From positions 1-33,939 of the forward strand of contig JAPDPR010000044.1 of the NCBI GenBank assembly GCA_034506335.1: 33,939 nt of DNA, in the 5' to 3' direction. The stretch is from a candidate division KSB1 bacterium. GTDB taxonomy: Bacteria > Zhuqueibacterota > Zhuqueibacteria > JANLFK01 > Oleimicrobiaceae. Position 1 is the stretch's first letter. Each line of letters starts with the position of its first letter. A program made the translations under genes and the position numbers. The notes under the pieces were generated by a model, which worked only from the letters and a program-made list of their open reading frames with translations, was not told the origin of the DNA and searched no databases. Shown piece by piece: positions 25,549 to 33,939 of this stretch.

Positions 25549-26607
25549 CTAAAAACCAATGGTCAGGGAGAAACGCATGGTCCCCGCAAGGGGGTGTCCT
25601 TCTGCCGCGGCCACGTAACCAAAATCAAAACGGTACAATGAATACTGGATCCCGGCGCCAAAGCTGGGGAACTTGACTTTGCCCAGCTCATCATAGTGGT
25701 ATCCCGCGCGGAGGGCGATCAAGTTCGCGTACCAGTACTCGACTCCAGCGCCGATGATCCACTCCTTCAGTTCTTCACTGAACGAGTCATCTGTCCAGGA
25801 GGTAAAGAGTGCCTTGTAGAAAGGATCGGAAGTACCGTCTTTGTACCGGCGTACCAGTTCTTTGTCACCCTGAACTGCTAACGTCAGCCGGTTGTATTCG
25901 GTGTCCACTAAACGATAGGAAGCGCCCAGTGACAAGTTGGTGGGCAGAGGGTCCGCTTGGTCCGCGTCGACGTAAGTTATCTTGGGTCCCATGTTAGAGA
26001 GGTTAGCGCCCAAGGACAACCCGCGCAACCAGGGCGCCTTGTACAATGCCGAGAGGTCCATAGAGAATCCGGTTGCCTTGCCCGGGTCCTTTGCAGCACC
26101 AATCGGCACATCCGCAAGGGAGGAACGGATATAGCGCATGCTAAGTCCTAATCCCAGGTTCTCATTGAGCAAGGTAGCATAGTGCGCCGACACGGCGAAT
26201 TCATAGCTCGTAAAGCGCCCCAACTCTTCTGGCCCTTCTTCTCCGGTCCAGATCTGCTCCCCATAGTTGATGTAGGTGACGTTGAACCCGAAGGTCCCGA
26301 GTCCCTCGATGGGAAGGCGGAAGGCGCCGAATTCATAAAAGAGGTCATCGGCGAGCTGAGGGAGCCATTTCGCGTGCATCAAGCTAATCTCCCTGCCCTT
26401 CTGGAAGGCCAGTCCGGCGGGATTCCAGAAGACTGCCGTGGCATCGTCGGCTACGGCGCAGAAGGACTCTCCCATGCCCGCAGCCCGCGCTCCAGGGGCG
26501 ATGCGCAAGAACAGCACCGCCGATTTGCTTACACCCCCAGCGGCCGCCTGTCCGGCGAAAACCGCGAGGGCCAGTGCCATCATGCAGACAGCAATTGTCT
26601 TCTTCAT
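25549..26607 (-). CDS. PorV/PorQ-family outer-membrane protein
   Basis: This 352-residue outer-membrane beta-barrel is of the PorV/PorQ family. The signal peptide is MKKTIAVCMMALALAVFAGQ. The diagnostic N-terminal motif follows (LRIAPGARAAGMGESFCAV, then ADDATAVFWNPAGLA), as in FadL-like PorV proteins. Alternating strands continue to a final aromatic residue (TMRFSLTIGF). PorV shuttles T9SS cargo to the attachment complex at the cell surface. GGAGG precedes the ATG by 9 bp. Placement just upstream of a gene with a T9SS-like tail fits a role in its export or anchoring, but many FCB genomes carry several PorV-like paralogues, so a general T9SS role is not proven. Confidence 0.87.
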   Translation of the reverse strand: MKKTIAVCMMALALAVFAGQAAAGGVSKSAVLFLRIAPGARAAGMGESFCAVADDATAVFWNPAGLAFQKGREISLMHAKWLPQLADDLFYEFGAFRLPIEGLGTFGFNVTYINYGEQIWTGEEGPEELGRFTSYEFAVSAHYATLLNENLGLGLSMRYIRSSLADVPIGAAKDPGKATGFSMDLSALYKAPWLRGLSLGANLSNMGPKITYVDADQADPLPTNLSLGASYRLVDTEYNRLTLAVQGDKELVRRYKDGTSDPFYKALFTSWTDDSFSEELKEWIIGAGVEYWYANLIALRAGYHYDELGKVKFPSFGAGIQYSLYRFDFGYVAAAEGHPLAGTMRFSLTIGF

Positions 26608-26686
26608 CGCTCAGACCTCCTCAATCATTTTCAGACTCCCGGCCACCACCCATCGCCTCCCGGCATAGCCACGCATGCGTAACGGT

Positions 26687-26754
26687 AAAACAACAAACGC
26701 CGAATGAACTCGCTGGCCTGCACCCGTGCAGCCACCACCTCATGACATTCGGCG
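26687..26754 (-). terminator. Terminator-like hairpin upstream of the PorV-like gene
   Basis: The 9-bp arms CGCCGAATG (26698-26706) and CATTCGGCG (26746-26754) enclose an inner hairpin (CTGCA/TGCAG, 26718-26731). On the minus strand the exit reads TTTGTTGTTTT. It would end the gcvPA transcript, or the leader RNA started at 26905-26933. Confidence 0.6.
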
Positions 26755-26904
26755 CCAAAAAAGAAAGAGTTCGCCGCCGGTCAGTGAATTTGTACTCCGC
26801 CCCCTCACCTGGGCAGACAAGCAGCCCTTACAAAAGTACAATATTCGGGTACAGACCTGGTAGCAAACTCTCTCTAGGCATGCTCCTTCATGTTTTGTGA
26901 TGCA

Positions 26905-26933
26905 AATTTACAAATTTGGCAGGAAAAAGTCAA
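26905..26933 (-). promoter_or_regulatory. Sigma70-type promoter between gcvPA and the PorV-like gene
   Basis: On the minus strand TTGACT (26933-26928), a 17-bp spacer and TAAATT (26910-26905) form a near-consensus promoter. The -10 is identical to that of the accB promoter. It lies about 290 bp upstream of the PorV-like ATG with a terminator-like hairpin in between. Confidence 0.6.
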
Positions 26934-26967
26934 GCCTTTTTGTGCCAAAGTTGCCGAGTTGTGCCGC

Positions 26968-28335
26968 TCAAGCCTTTGCACGGGTGCATTCACGGAGGGC
27001 GGCAACTAACCCATCCATCTCCTTCTTTGTCCGCTTTTCGGTGACCGCGATCAAAAGGCAATTGCTCAGCGCCGCCTCATATCGCCCCAGCGCCAGCCCA
27101 GCCAAAATTCCTTTCTTGCTCAACGTTTCGACTATCTCATCTGCTGGAACCGGAGTCTCCACCACAAACTCTTTGAAGAAAGGCCTGCCGAACTTGAGTC
27201 GAAACCCTGGCACCTTGGCAATCTCTGCAGCCAGGTAATGGCTCTTTTGCACACAGAGATTGGCCACTGCACGCAAGCCGTGCTTGCCCATCAGCGCCAA
27301 ATAGACCGTGGCCGCTAGCGCTACCAGGGCCTGATTGGTACAGATGTTTGAGGTGGCCTTCTCCCGCCTAATGTGCTGCTCACGTGTCTGGTACGTGAGC
27401 ACATAGCCCGTGCGCCCTTCGGTATCCACGGTTTGGCCCGCAATCCTGCCGGGCATGCGGCGTACCAGCTCCTGTCGCGCCGCAAATATCCCTAGGTAAG
27501 GCCCGCCATAGCTCAAGGGCACTCCCAGGGGTTGCCCTTCCCCGGTGGCGATATCTGCACCGTAGGCACCCGGTGGCTGCAAAAGCCCCAAGGAGATGGG
27601 GTCATTTGAGGTGATGAACAGCGCACCGGCCTGATGCGTCACGGTGGCCAGCTCAGCCACATCCTCCAAGCAGCCGTAGAAGTTGGGGTGTTGGACAATC
27701 ACCCCTGCGGTCTTTTCACTGATGAGGCCCCTCAGATTGTCCACCTCGGTTGCCCCGTCCTCCAGATCGACAAAGTGTACTTCAATCCCCTGGCCATGGC
27801 AGTACGTGCGTATCGCCTCGATGTAGAACGGATTGACCGCTCGCGACACCAATATCTCGCGTCGCTGTGTATGATTGAAGGCGAGGAGGGCAGCTTCGGC
27901 CAATGCAGAGGCACCGTCATACATGGAGGCGTTAGAGGCATCCATGCCGGTGAGCATGCACACCATGCTCTGATACTCGTAAATGGCCTGCAATGTGCCC
28001 TGGCTCACTTCGGGCTGGTATGGCGTATAGGCGGTATAGAATTCTGGGCGCGAGGTGATGTGCCCGACTGCTGCGGGCACGAAGTGGTCATAGGCGCCTC
28101 CACCGAGGAAACAGGTGGCCTGGCCCGTGGTCGTATTCTGCTCTGCCAGGTCCGTCAGCAACCGCGTTACCTCGTACTCCGAAAGGGGTTCGGGCAGAGA
28201 AAGTGGACCCTTCAGGCGAAGATGCTCTGGGATGGGGGCCAACAACTCGACAAAGTCCTTCACGCCAATCGCTTTGAGCATCTCGGCTCGTTGTTCTTCG
28301 GTGGAAGGGAGTAGATGCGTAAAAGTGCGCTTCAT
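26968..28335 (-). CDS. gcvPA: Glycine dehydrogenase (decarboxylating) subunit 1
   Basis: This 455-residue alpha chain belongs to the two-subunit P-protein of the glycine cleavage system. That enzyme decarboxylates glycine and passes the aminomethyl group to lipoyl-GcvH. The family start (FTHLLPSTEEQRAEMLKAIG) is followed by GGGAYDHFVPAAVGHITSRPEFYTAYTPYQ, EVSQGTLQAIYEYQSMVCMLTGMDASNASMYDGASA and LSYGGPYLGIFAARQELVRR. The PLP lysine is on the beta subunit (GcvPB), which is not in this window, nor is gcvT. GAGG lies 11 bp before the ATG. The gene is 55 bp after gcvH and presumably cotranscribed with accB-accC-gcvH. Confidence 0.96.
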   Translation of the reverse strand: MKRTFTHLLPSTEEQRAEMLKAIGVKDFVELLAPIPEHLRLKGPLSLPEPLSEYEVTRLLTDLAEQNTTTGQATCFLGGGAYDHFVPAAVGHITSRPEFYTAYTPYQPEVSQGTLQAIYEYQSMVCMLTGMDASNASMYDGASALAEAALLAFNHTQRREILVSRAVNPFYIEAIRTYCHGQGIEVHFVDLEDGATEVDNLRGLISEKTAGVIVQHPNFYGCLEDVAELATVTHQAGALFITSNDPISLGLLQPPGAYGADIATGEGQPLGVPLSYGGPYLGIFAARQELVRRMPGRIAGQTVDTEGRTGYVLTYQTREQHIRREKATSNICTNQALVALAATVYLALMGKHGLRAVANLCVQKSHYLAAEIAKVPGFRLKFGRPFFKEFVVETPVPADEIVETLSKKGILAGLALGRYEAALSNCLLIAVTEKRTKKEMDGLVAALRECTRAKA

Positions 28336-28390
28336 CGTCCGGTATCCTCAGGTGGCTTCAGAGCAGTGAACCGAACATACCTTGGCGTGG

Positions 28391-28768
28391 CTACGAGATT
28401 TGAGCCTGGTAGGCCTCCGGGCTCAGCAAATTGCGCAATTCGGCCTTGTCCGCTATTTTGATCTTGATCATCCAGCCTTCGCCATACGGGTCGGTGTTTA
28501 CCGCCTCCGGCTTGTCGCTCAGAGCCTCGTTGACCTCCACCACCTGTCCACTCACCGGGGCATAGAGATCGCTGACAGCCTTCACGGCCTCGATGGTGCC
28601 AAATGGTTCCGCCTGCTTGGTCTGGGCCCCGACTGCCGGAAGTTCCACGAATACCACATCGCCCAGCTCTCCAGCGGCAAACGCGGTAATCCCGACCGTC
28701 CCGATGTCACCATCAACCCGCAGCCACTCGTGATCCTTGGTGTACAGCAGCTCCTTTGGGACGTCCAT
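28391..28768 (-). CDS. gcvH: Glycine cleavage system H protein
   Basis: This 125-residue lipoyl carrier shuttles the aminomethyl intermediate between P-, T- and L-proteins. The lipoyl-accepting Lys63 lies in GTIEAVKAVSDL. Typical ends are YTKDHEWLRVDGD at the N-terminus and GEGWMIKIKI near the C-terminus. The ATG chosen overlaps the accC stop by one base (TGATG) and has GGAGG 6 bp upstream; a GTG one codon earlier is possible. This tight overlap ties glycine cleavage to the acetyl-CoA carboxylase genes in one transcript. Confidence 0.97.
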   Translation of the reverse strand: MDVPKELLYTKDHEWLRVDGDIGTVGITAFAAGELGDVVFVELPAVGAQTKQAEPFGTIEAVKAVSDLYAPVSGQVVEVNEALSDKPEAVNTDPYGEGWMIKIKIADKAELRNLLSPEAYQAQIS

Positions 28769-30120
28769 CACATTCCTCCTTTCTTTTCGAATTGCTCGAG
28801 AAACTTAGTTGAATAGTGCCCTCTACGGAAATCAGGGTCCCGCATGATGCGCTTGTGTAAGGGGATGGTAGTCTTGACCCCCTCGATCACGAACTCTTCC
28901 AGTGCCCACTCCATGCGCCCTATAGCTTCCTCCCGGTTGTGGCCGTGGGTGATGACCTTTGCGATCAGCGAATCGTAAAAGGGGGGGATTTGGTATTGGG
29001 CATAGGCGTGGGTGTCCACGCGAATCCGCGGCCCACCTGGTGTGTGGAGGCCGGTGATTCTGCCCGGGGAGGGCCGAAAATTGGCATCAGGGTCCTCAGC
29101 GTTGATGCGGCACTCGATGGCATGACCCCGCAGGTGATATTCGCCGATGCGCTTGTCGAGCTTGGCGCCAGCGGCCAGGCGAATCTGTTCTTTCAACAGG
29201 TCAATGCCAATGACCATCTCGGTGACCGGGTGCTCCACCTGGATACGAGTGTTCATTTCCATGAAGTAGAACTGGCCGTCCTCGTCAAGAAGGAACTCGA
29301 TAGTGCCGGCGCTGCGGTACTGAGCTGCCTTGGCCCCACGGAGAGCGGCCCGGCTCATCTTGGCCCGCAGCCGGCTATCAACTGCAGGAGATGGTGACTC
29401 CTCGATCAGTTTCTGGTGTTTGCGCTGAATGGAGCACTCACGCTCCCCCAGGCTCACCACAGTGCCGTAACTATCACCCAACACTTGCACTTCAATGTGC
29501 CGAGGGTTTTCGAAGTATTTTTCAATGTAGACCTGGGGGTTACCAAAGGCAGACTCCGCTTCGCTGCGCGCCGTCAAGTAGGCATTCTCGAAATCCTGAC
29601 GCCTGCGCACGATGCGCATGCCTCGCCCGCCACCGCCCGCGACCGCTTTTATGATTATTGGATATCCGATCTCCTCGGCGATCCGCAGTGCCTCGCGCTT
29701 GTCGTTGACAGTGCCATCACTGCCCGGGATGACCGGCACACCCGCCTTGGCCATCGTCCTCTTCGCCTCCGCCTTGTCGCCCATCAAGGCGATGGTCGCC
29801 GCCGACGGGCCGATAAAGGCGATGCCTGAGCTTTCACAGATCTCGGCAAAGTGTGGATTCTCGGCCAGAAAGCCATAGCCCGGGTGGATGGCATCGGCAT
29901 TGGTGACCTCAGCGGCGGCGATAATGCGCGGGATGTTCATGTAGCTCTGGTGGCCAGGAGGGGGCCCAATGCAGACCGCCTCGTCGGCAAAACGCACGTG
30001 AAGTGAATCGGCATCTGCCTCGGAATACACTGCTACGGTGGCAATGCCCAATTCCTTGCAGGCGCGAATCACGCGCAGCGCGATTTCTCCGCGGTTGGCT
30101 ATGAGGATCTTCTTGAACAC
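28768..30120 (-). CDS. accC: Acetyl-CoA carboxylase biotin carboxylase subunit
   Basis: This 450-residue ATP-grasp enzyme carboxylates biotin on AccB, the first step of fatty-acid synthesis. The N-terminal domain begins [20 protein letters not shown]. The glycine-rich ATP loop is [15 protein letters not shown], and [19 protein letters not shown] and [20 protein letters not shown] carry catalytic and metal-binding residues. The C-terminal domain ends in [16 protein letters not shown]. The start is a GTG with a GGAG-type site about 8 bp upstream; an upstream in-frame stretch of 63 codons lacks AccC similarity and is excluded. It lies 56 bp after accB. Confidence 0.96.
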   Translation of the reverse strand: MFKKILIANRGEIALRVIRACKELGIATVAVYSEADADSLHVRFADEAVCIGPPPGHQSYMNIPRIIAAAEVTNADAIHPGYGFLAENPHFAEICESSGIAFIGPSAATIALMGDKAEAKRTMAKAGVPVIPGSDGTVNDKREALRIAEEIGYPIIIKAVAGGGGRGMRIVRRRQDFENAYLTARSEAESAFGNPQVYIEKYFENPRHIEVQVLGDSYGTVVSLGERECSIQRKHQKLIEESPSPAVDSRLRAKMSRAALRGAKAAQYRSAGTIEFLLDEDGQFYFMEMNTRIQVEHPVTEMVIGIDLLKEQIRLAAGAKLDKRIGEYHLRGHAIECRINAEDPDANFRPSPGRITGLHTPGGPRIRVDTHAYAQYQIPPFYDSLIAKVITHGHNREEAIGRMEWALEEFVIEGVKTTIPLHKRIMRDPDFRRGHYSTKFLEQFEKKGGM

Positions 30121-30176
30121 CGCCTCGGCTCCGCCTCTACCAGTTCGATCCGGTACCCAATCTCGTGCCGAGTCCC

Positions 30177-30668
<492 letters not shown>

Positions 30669-30794
30669 CCTGCCTCCAGAACAAAGACGCACGACGCCCC
30701 CTGGAGCAAAAAAGGCCGTCGCCGCGGCGGCCATCGCTCACCCGCTCCCCGTCTTCCACTCCTGGACCGACTCTGCGAGCGCCAAGTGCTTGCC

Positions 30795-30823
30795 AATTTA
30801 GAAAAAGAAATCAACTTTGTCAA
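30795..30823 (-). promoter_or_regulatory. Sigma70-type promoter of accB
   Basis: On the minus strand TTGACA (30823-30818), a 17-bp spacer and TAAATT (30800-30795) form an almost perfect housekeeping promoter. It starts 22 bp after the thrC stop and should drive accB-accC-gcvH-gcvPA. The leader to accB is about 120 nt. Confidence 0.75.
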
Positions 30824-30844
30824 TACTTTTTCCGCACCCCAGGC

Positions 30845-32044
30845 TCATGCCGGTTCTGCGGACGTGACCGACCCTAGGACCTCTGCGTACTTCATCCCAG
30901 AGCCGGTATTGAAGAGCACCACGTGTTCATCTTTCCTAATCCACCCCTGGGACACCAGCTGCTTGCAGGCGGCCCAGGTGGCAGCCCCTTCTGGGCAGGC
31001 AAAGAGTCCCTCCTGGCACGCCAGCTCCCGAAGTGCCTGCACAATTGCCCGGTCATCAACGGCTATGGCCGTGCCGTTGCTCTCTCGCAGCACCCGCAAC
31101 ATGAGAAAATCGCCGATCGCCTGAGGAACGCGAAGCCCCAGTGCCACGGTCTGCGCCTGAGGCCACGCTTCGGCGCGCTCTGCACCTGCTCGAAAAGCCG
31201 AAACAATGGGCGCGCACCCCTTCGCCTGTACCGCCACCATGCGCGGCAGCGAACCCCTCAACCACCCTAACTCGCAGAGTTCCTGAAATGCCCTCCACAT
31301 ACCCACCAAGCCAGTACCCCCACCTGTCGGATAAACGATCACCTCGGGCAGCTGCCATTCAAACTGCTCCGCCAACTCATACCCCATCGTTTTCTTGCCT
31401 TCCAGGCGATAGGGCTCTTTGAACGTAGAAAAATTAAACCACCCCTCCTCTGCTTGGCGCTCCTGCACTGCCCGGCCACAATCACTAATGAGGCCATCTA
31501 TTAGGTGGACAGTGGCTCCGTAGAGACGGCATTCCATTTTGAACATCTCGGGCACATCCGCAGGCATGAACACATCCACGCGCAGGCCCACGCGTGCAGC
31601 GTAGGCGGCTAGGGCGCCGCCAGCGTTGCCGGCCGAAGGGATGGCACCCCTAGTCACCCCCAGCTCCCGCGCCTTCGAGACGGCCACAGCCAGACCCCGC
31701 GCCTTGAACGACCCTGTGGGATTTTGCCCTTCGTCTTTGACGAAGAGGTTGCTCAGGCCCACTGAGGCGCCGAGTCGCCTGAGCTTGAAAAGAGGCGTAC
31801 CCCCTTCGCCCAGGCTCACCACATGGTGGGCCTCTTGTACCGGCAAAAGCTCATGGTAGCGCCACACACCTGGTGGCCGCGAACGCCACACCTCGGGCCG
31901 CAAGCGTCGCCGCGCGGCTTGCAAGTCATATTCTGCCAACAGGGGGGAGCCGCAGCGACAAAGATTCAGGACCTGATCGCTCGGATAGGCCGCCCCACAC
32001 CGCGCGCAGCGCAGCATCTGCAGGAAAGTCACGTGTGAATCCAC
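30845..32044 (-). CDS. thrC: Threonine synthase
   Basis: This 399-residue fold-type II PLP enzyme makes threonine from O-phosphohomoserine. The N-terminal region has a zinc-ribbon-like CxxC...CxC set (Cys13, Cys16, Cys29, Cys31). The PLP lysine is Lys114 in GSFKARG. SAGNAGGALAAYAARVGL and YPTGGGTGLVGM are the substrate and phosphate-binding loops. The GTG start has AGAGGG about 7 bp upstream, inside the end of gatB; the gap between gatB and this start is only 2 bp. The class of threonine synthase is the archaeal/actinobacterial-like short form with the N-terminal ribbon. Related cysteate or diaminopropionate enzymes are less likely. Confidence 0.9.
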   Translation of the reverse strand: MDSHVTFLQMLRCARCGAAYPSDQVLNLCRCGSPLLAEYDLQAARRRLRPEVWRSRPPGVWRYHELLPVQEAHHVVSLGEGGTPLFKLRRLGASVGLSNLFVKDEGQNPTGSFKARGLAVAVSKARELGVTRGAIPSAGNAGGALAAYAARVGLRVDVFMPADVPEMFKMECRLYGATVHLIDGLISDCGRAVQERQAEEGWFNFSTFKEPYRLEGKKTMGYELAEQFEWQLPEVIVYPTGGGTGLVGMWRAFQELCELGWLRGSLPRMVAVQAKGCAPIVSAFRAGAERAEAWPQAQTVALGLRVPQAIGDFLMLRVLRESNGTAIAVDDRAIVQALRELACQEGLFACPEGAATWAACKQLVSQGWIRKDEHVVLFNTGSGMKYAEVLGSVTSAEPA

Positions 32045-32046
32045 TG

Positions 32047-33612
32047 TCAGCCCTCTGACGGTTTCTCTGGTGTGCCCGTGGTACCGCCCCGGTTAAGGCG
32101 CTCTTTCAGCAGAGCCATGACCTCACCCGGGTCGACAACGCCCTGAAGTCGCCGCATGACCTCGCCCATGAAGAAACCGAGCAGTTGGGACTTGCCTTGC
32201 GCGTACCGGGCCACGAGCTCCGGGTGAGCACCAAGCACTTCCTCGATGACGCCAACACTTTCCTCGCGCGCGACAGCAGGCAGACTGTGGAGCACTTCAT
32301 GCACCGTGCCCCCGGCGGCCAAGGAAGGGAGCACCCTGCGAGCGGCATAGTCGCTTAGCGCACCTTTCTTCACCTGCACCAGCAAATCGGCGAGGGACGC
32401 GGCCGGTACCGGCATAAGTCCTTCAGGCAGGCCCAGCTCCTTTGCCAGACGGAGCAGAGGGCCGAGTAGCCAATTACAGACCAGCTCGGGCGCCTTCACG
32501 ACGGCAGTGACCTCTTCAAAGTAGTCCGCCACCGGAGCATGGTCCGTCATCTGGTAGGCCCGTTCCGCCGGCAAGCCGTATTGCTCCTGAAAGCGTTGCA
32601 TACGGGCATGAGGGAGCTCAGGTAACTCGCGGCGCAACTTGGCCAACAAGAGCCTACTGATGCGCACCGGCGGCAAGTCCGGCTCGGGACAGTACCGATA
32701 GTCATGGGCATACTCTTTTGCCCGCATCACTACCAGGCGCTGTGCCCTGGCATCCCAGCCGAGTGTCTGGTGAGCCACGGTTTTGCCCTGGCGGCACAGG
32801 TTCAGCTGCCGCGCCATCTCCAAGGTCAAGGCCCGCTCCACTGCCCGCAGGGAATTGAGGTTCTTGATCTCCGTGGGCTGCCCGAGGGAACTATTGCCAC
32901 GCCTGCGCACCGAGATATTGGCGTCGCACCGCAGACTGCCTCGCTCCATGTGACCGTCGCAAATACCCAGGAAGCGGACAATGCGGCGCAACTCTGCCAC
33001 CAAGGCTGCCGCCTGCCTCGGGGAGCGGACCTCCGGCTCGGTGACCACCTCCGCCAAAGGTACACCGCAGCGATTCATGTCCACCAAAGTTTCATCCTCG
33101 CCGACGTAAAGCTCCGCGTGCACGGATCTCCCCGCGTCCTCCTCAAGGTGGATATGCCGCAGTCGCACGGCGTGGCGCATGCCATCAATTTGGAATTCCA
33201 CTGCGCCTCCCCGACAGAGAGGCGTCCAGTACTGGGTGATCTGGTACCCCTTTGGTAGGTCCGGGTAAAAGTAATGCTTGCGGGCAAAACGGCAATGGCT
33301 GTCGATTTCTGCGCCTAAGGCAAGACCAAGACGCAGGGCATACTCCAAGGCCCGCCGGTTCAGCACGGGCAGCGCACCCGGCAGCCCAAGACAGACAGGG
33401 CAAACTTCCGAGTTGGGAGGTGCCCCGAACGCGGTGCTACACCCGCAGAAGAGCTTGCTCGCAGTGGACAGTTGAATGTGAACTTCGAGCCCAATGCTCG
33501 GCACATAGTCACTGGTTCCGATCGGCTCCCCTTCCCTGTCTTCGGTGGGTTGGCCATCGAGACCGTCGGGAAAGGTCTCGAAGTTGTCACTCACTGGTGC
33601 TCCGCCCTTCAT
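32047..33612 (-). CDS. gatB: Aspartyl/glutamyl-tRNA(Asn/Gln) amidotransferase subunit B
   Basis: The GatB kinase domain activates misacylated Glu-tRNAGln or Asp-tRNAAsn for amidation by GatA. The length is 521 residues against about 475 usually. The excess is an N-terminal acidic tail of about 36 residues before the canonical start at [20 protein letters not shown]. Recognisable blocks are [52 protein letters not shown] and the C-terminal YqeY-like domain. The ATG overlaps the gatA stop in ATGA; a GTG at 33594 has a better ribosome-binding site (GGAG, 5 bp). Start choice is therefore uncertain by six codons. It is followed immediately by thrC. Confidence 0.96.
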   Translation of the reverse strand: MKGGAPVSDNFETFPDGLDGQPTEDREGEPIGTSDYVPSIGLEVHIQLSTASKLFCGCSTAFGAPPNSEVCPVCLGLPGALPVLNRRALEYALRLGLALGAEIDSHCRFARKHYFYPDLPKGYQITQYWTPLCRGGAVEFQIDGMRHAVRLRHIHLEEDAGRSVHAELYVGEDETLVDMNRCGVPLAEVVTEPEVRSPRQAAALVAELRRIVRFLGICDGHMERGSLRCDANISVRRRGNSSLGQPTEIKNLNSLRAVERALTLEMARQLNLCRQGKTVAHQTLGWDARAQRLVVMRAKEYAHDYRYCPEPDLPPVRISRLLLAKLRRELPELPHARMQRFQEQYGLPAERAYQMTDHAPVADYFEEVTAVVKAPELVCNWLLGPLLRLAKELGLPEGLMPVPAASLADLLVQVKKGALSDYAARRVLPSLAAGGTVHEVLHSLPAVAREESVGVIEEVLGAHPELVARYAQGKSQLLGFFMGEVMRRLQGVVDPGEVMALLKERLNRGGTTGTPEKPSEG

Positions 33613-33939
33613 TGTCCGTGCGCGAAGAGCTGGCCGGCTGTAAGTTCTACTGCCCGGGCCACGCGGAGTAATGTTGCCTCGTCGAAGTACCTGCCGATCA
33701 CCTGCAGGCCGATAGGTAGCCCATTTCTGTCCTTCCCACAGGGCACCGAAATCGCAGGGAGCCCGCAGAGGCTGGGTGACACAGTGTAGACGTCGGACAT
33801 GTACATGGTCAGCGGGTCTTGGGTGCGCTCGCCAAGCCCAAAAGCGGTGGTGGGAGATGTGGGGGTGACAACGCAATCCACCTTTCGGAAGGCCTGCGCA
33901 AATTCTTCGCGTAGCAGCGAGCGGACGCGCTGGGCTTTG
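33609..33939 (-). CDS. gatA: Aspartyl/glutamyl-tRNA(Asn/Gln) amidotransferase subunit A, C-terminal part
   Basis: Only the last 109 codons of gatA are in the window; the reading frame is open to the right edge. The sequence [41 protein letters not shown] and [20 protein letters not shown] is the typical C-terminal end of the amidase-signature GatA subunit. The catalytic Ser-cisSer-Lys residues lie outside. The stop codon overlaps the gatB ATG by 4 nt. Confidence 0.94.
   Translation of the reverse strand, partial: KAQRVRSLLREEFAQAFRKVDCVVTPTSPTTAFGLGERTQDPLTMYMSDVYTVSPSLCGLPAISVPCGKDRNGLPIGLQVIGRYFDEATLLRVARAVELTAGQLFAHGQ

Larger units (their letters stand above)
26608..26967. other. Long leader region between gcvPA and the PorV-like gene
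   Basis: This 360-bp interval contains no gene. On the minus strand it holds, in order, a promoter-like pair just past the gcvPA stop, a T-rich stretch (TTTCTTTTTT, complement of about 26757-26768) and a terminator-like hairpin. About 80 bp then precede the PorV-like ATG. Whether this is a structured 5' leader, a small RNA or simply a terminator plus a weaker second promoter cannot be decided by eye. I could not match it to a known riboswitch. Confidence 0.5.

Noticed and set aside
26934..26960. Sigma54-like TGGCACAAAAAGGCTTGA upstream of the PorV-like gene
   Set aside because: The spacing between TGGCAC and TTG is 8 rather than 5, and an overlapping sigma70-type promoter explains the region better.
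26608..26967. Glycine riboswitch in the region next to gcvPA
   Set aside because: The region lies downstream, not upstream, of gcvPA, and I could not recognise the conserved glycine aptamer core by eye.

Overview
The window (about 60% GC by eye) looks like chromosome from a Gram-negative bacterium of the Fibrobacterota-Chlorobiota-Bacteroidota (FCB) side of the tree. A candidate phylum such as KSB1 or Calditrichota is my guess. The reasons are an outer-membrane PorV/PorQ-type protein, a large secreted protein with a type IX secretion (T9SS)-like C-terminal domain, two DUF5683-like proteins and several lipoproteins. No rRNA, tRNA, CRISPR, IS element or phage gene was recognised. All genes but one are on the minus strand, so transcription runs from high to low coordinates.

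Layout. (1) 1-3830: a TPR lipoprotein unit ending at a terminator, then a BatD-like / MoxR / DUF58 / TPR-lipoprotein cluster that runs off the left edge. (2) 3944-14486: a protein quality-control island holding clpB, dnaK, an FmdB zinc ribbon, an HtrA protease, dnaJ, grpE, an Hsp20, a YugP-type membrane zinc peptidase and a second Hsp20. (3) 15008-17008: a lone plus-strand OPT-family transporter with its own sigma70-type promoter and terminator. (4) 17622-26607: a cell-surface block of two DUF5683-like proteins, a metallopeptidase/beta-propeller/beta-barrel fusion, a very large M6-like protein with FG-GAP repeats and a T9SS-like tail, and a PorV-like outer-membrane protein. (5) 26968-33939: housekeeping metabolism with gcvPA, gcvH, accC, accB, thrC, gatB and the C-terminal end of gatA.

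The most interesting signals are regulatory and in the surface block. Both hsp20 genes are preceded by full matches to the sigma54 -24/-12 element (TGGCACG-N4-TTGCA). dnaK has the same element with TTGAA at -12. All three also carry a TGCCA-N3/4-TGRCA dyad centred about 115-130 bp upstream of the predicted start, the usual place for a sigma54 enhancer-binding protein. No CIRCE operator was found. This predicts a sigma54-driven heat-shock regulon with an unidentified activator. In dnaK an 11-bp inverted repeat also brackets the promoter. In the surface block, the M6-like protein has lost its HExxH zinc site (it reads MLFGA) while the adjacent outer-membrane fusion protein keeps an intact HEFCH. 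This looks like a surface system pairing a pseudo-protease with an active protease beside a T9SS shuttle-type protein.

All calls come from reading the sequence. No database search was run, and promoter, terminator and start-codon calls are predictions.
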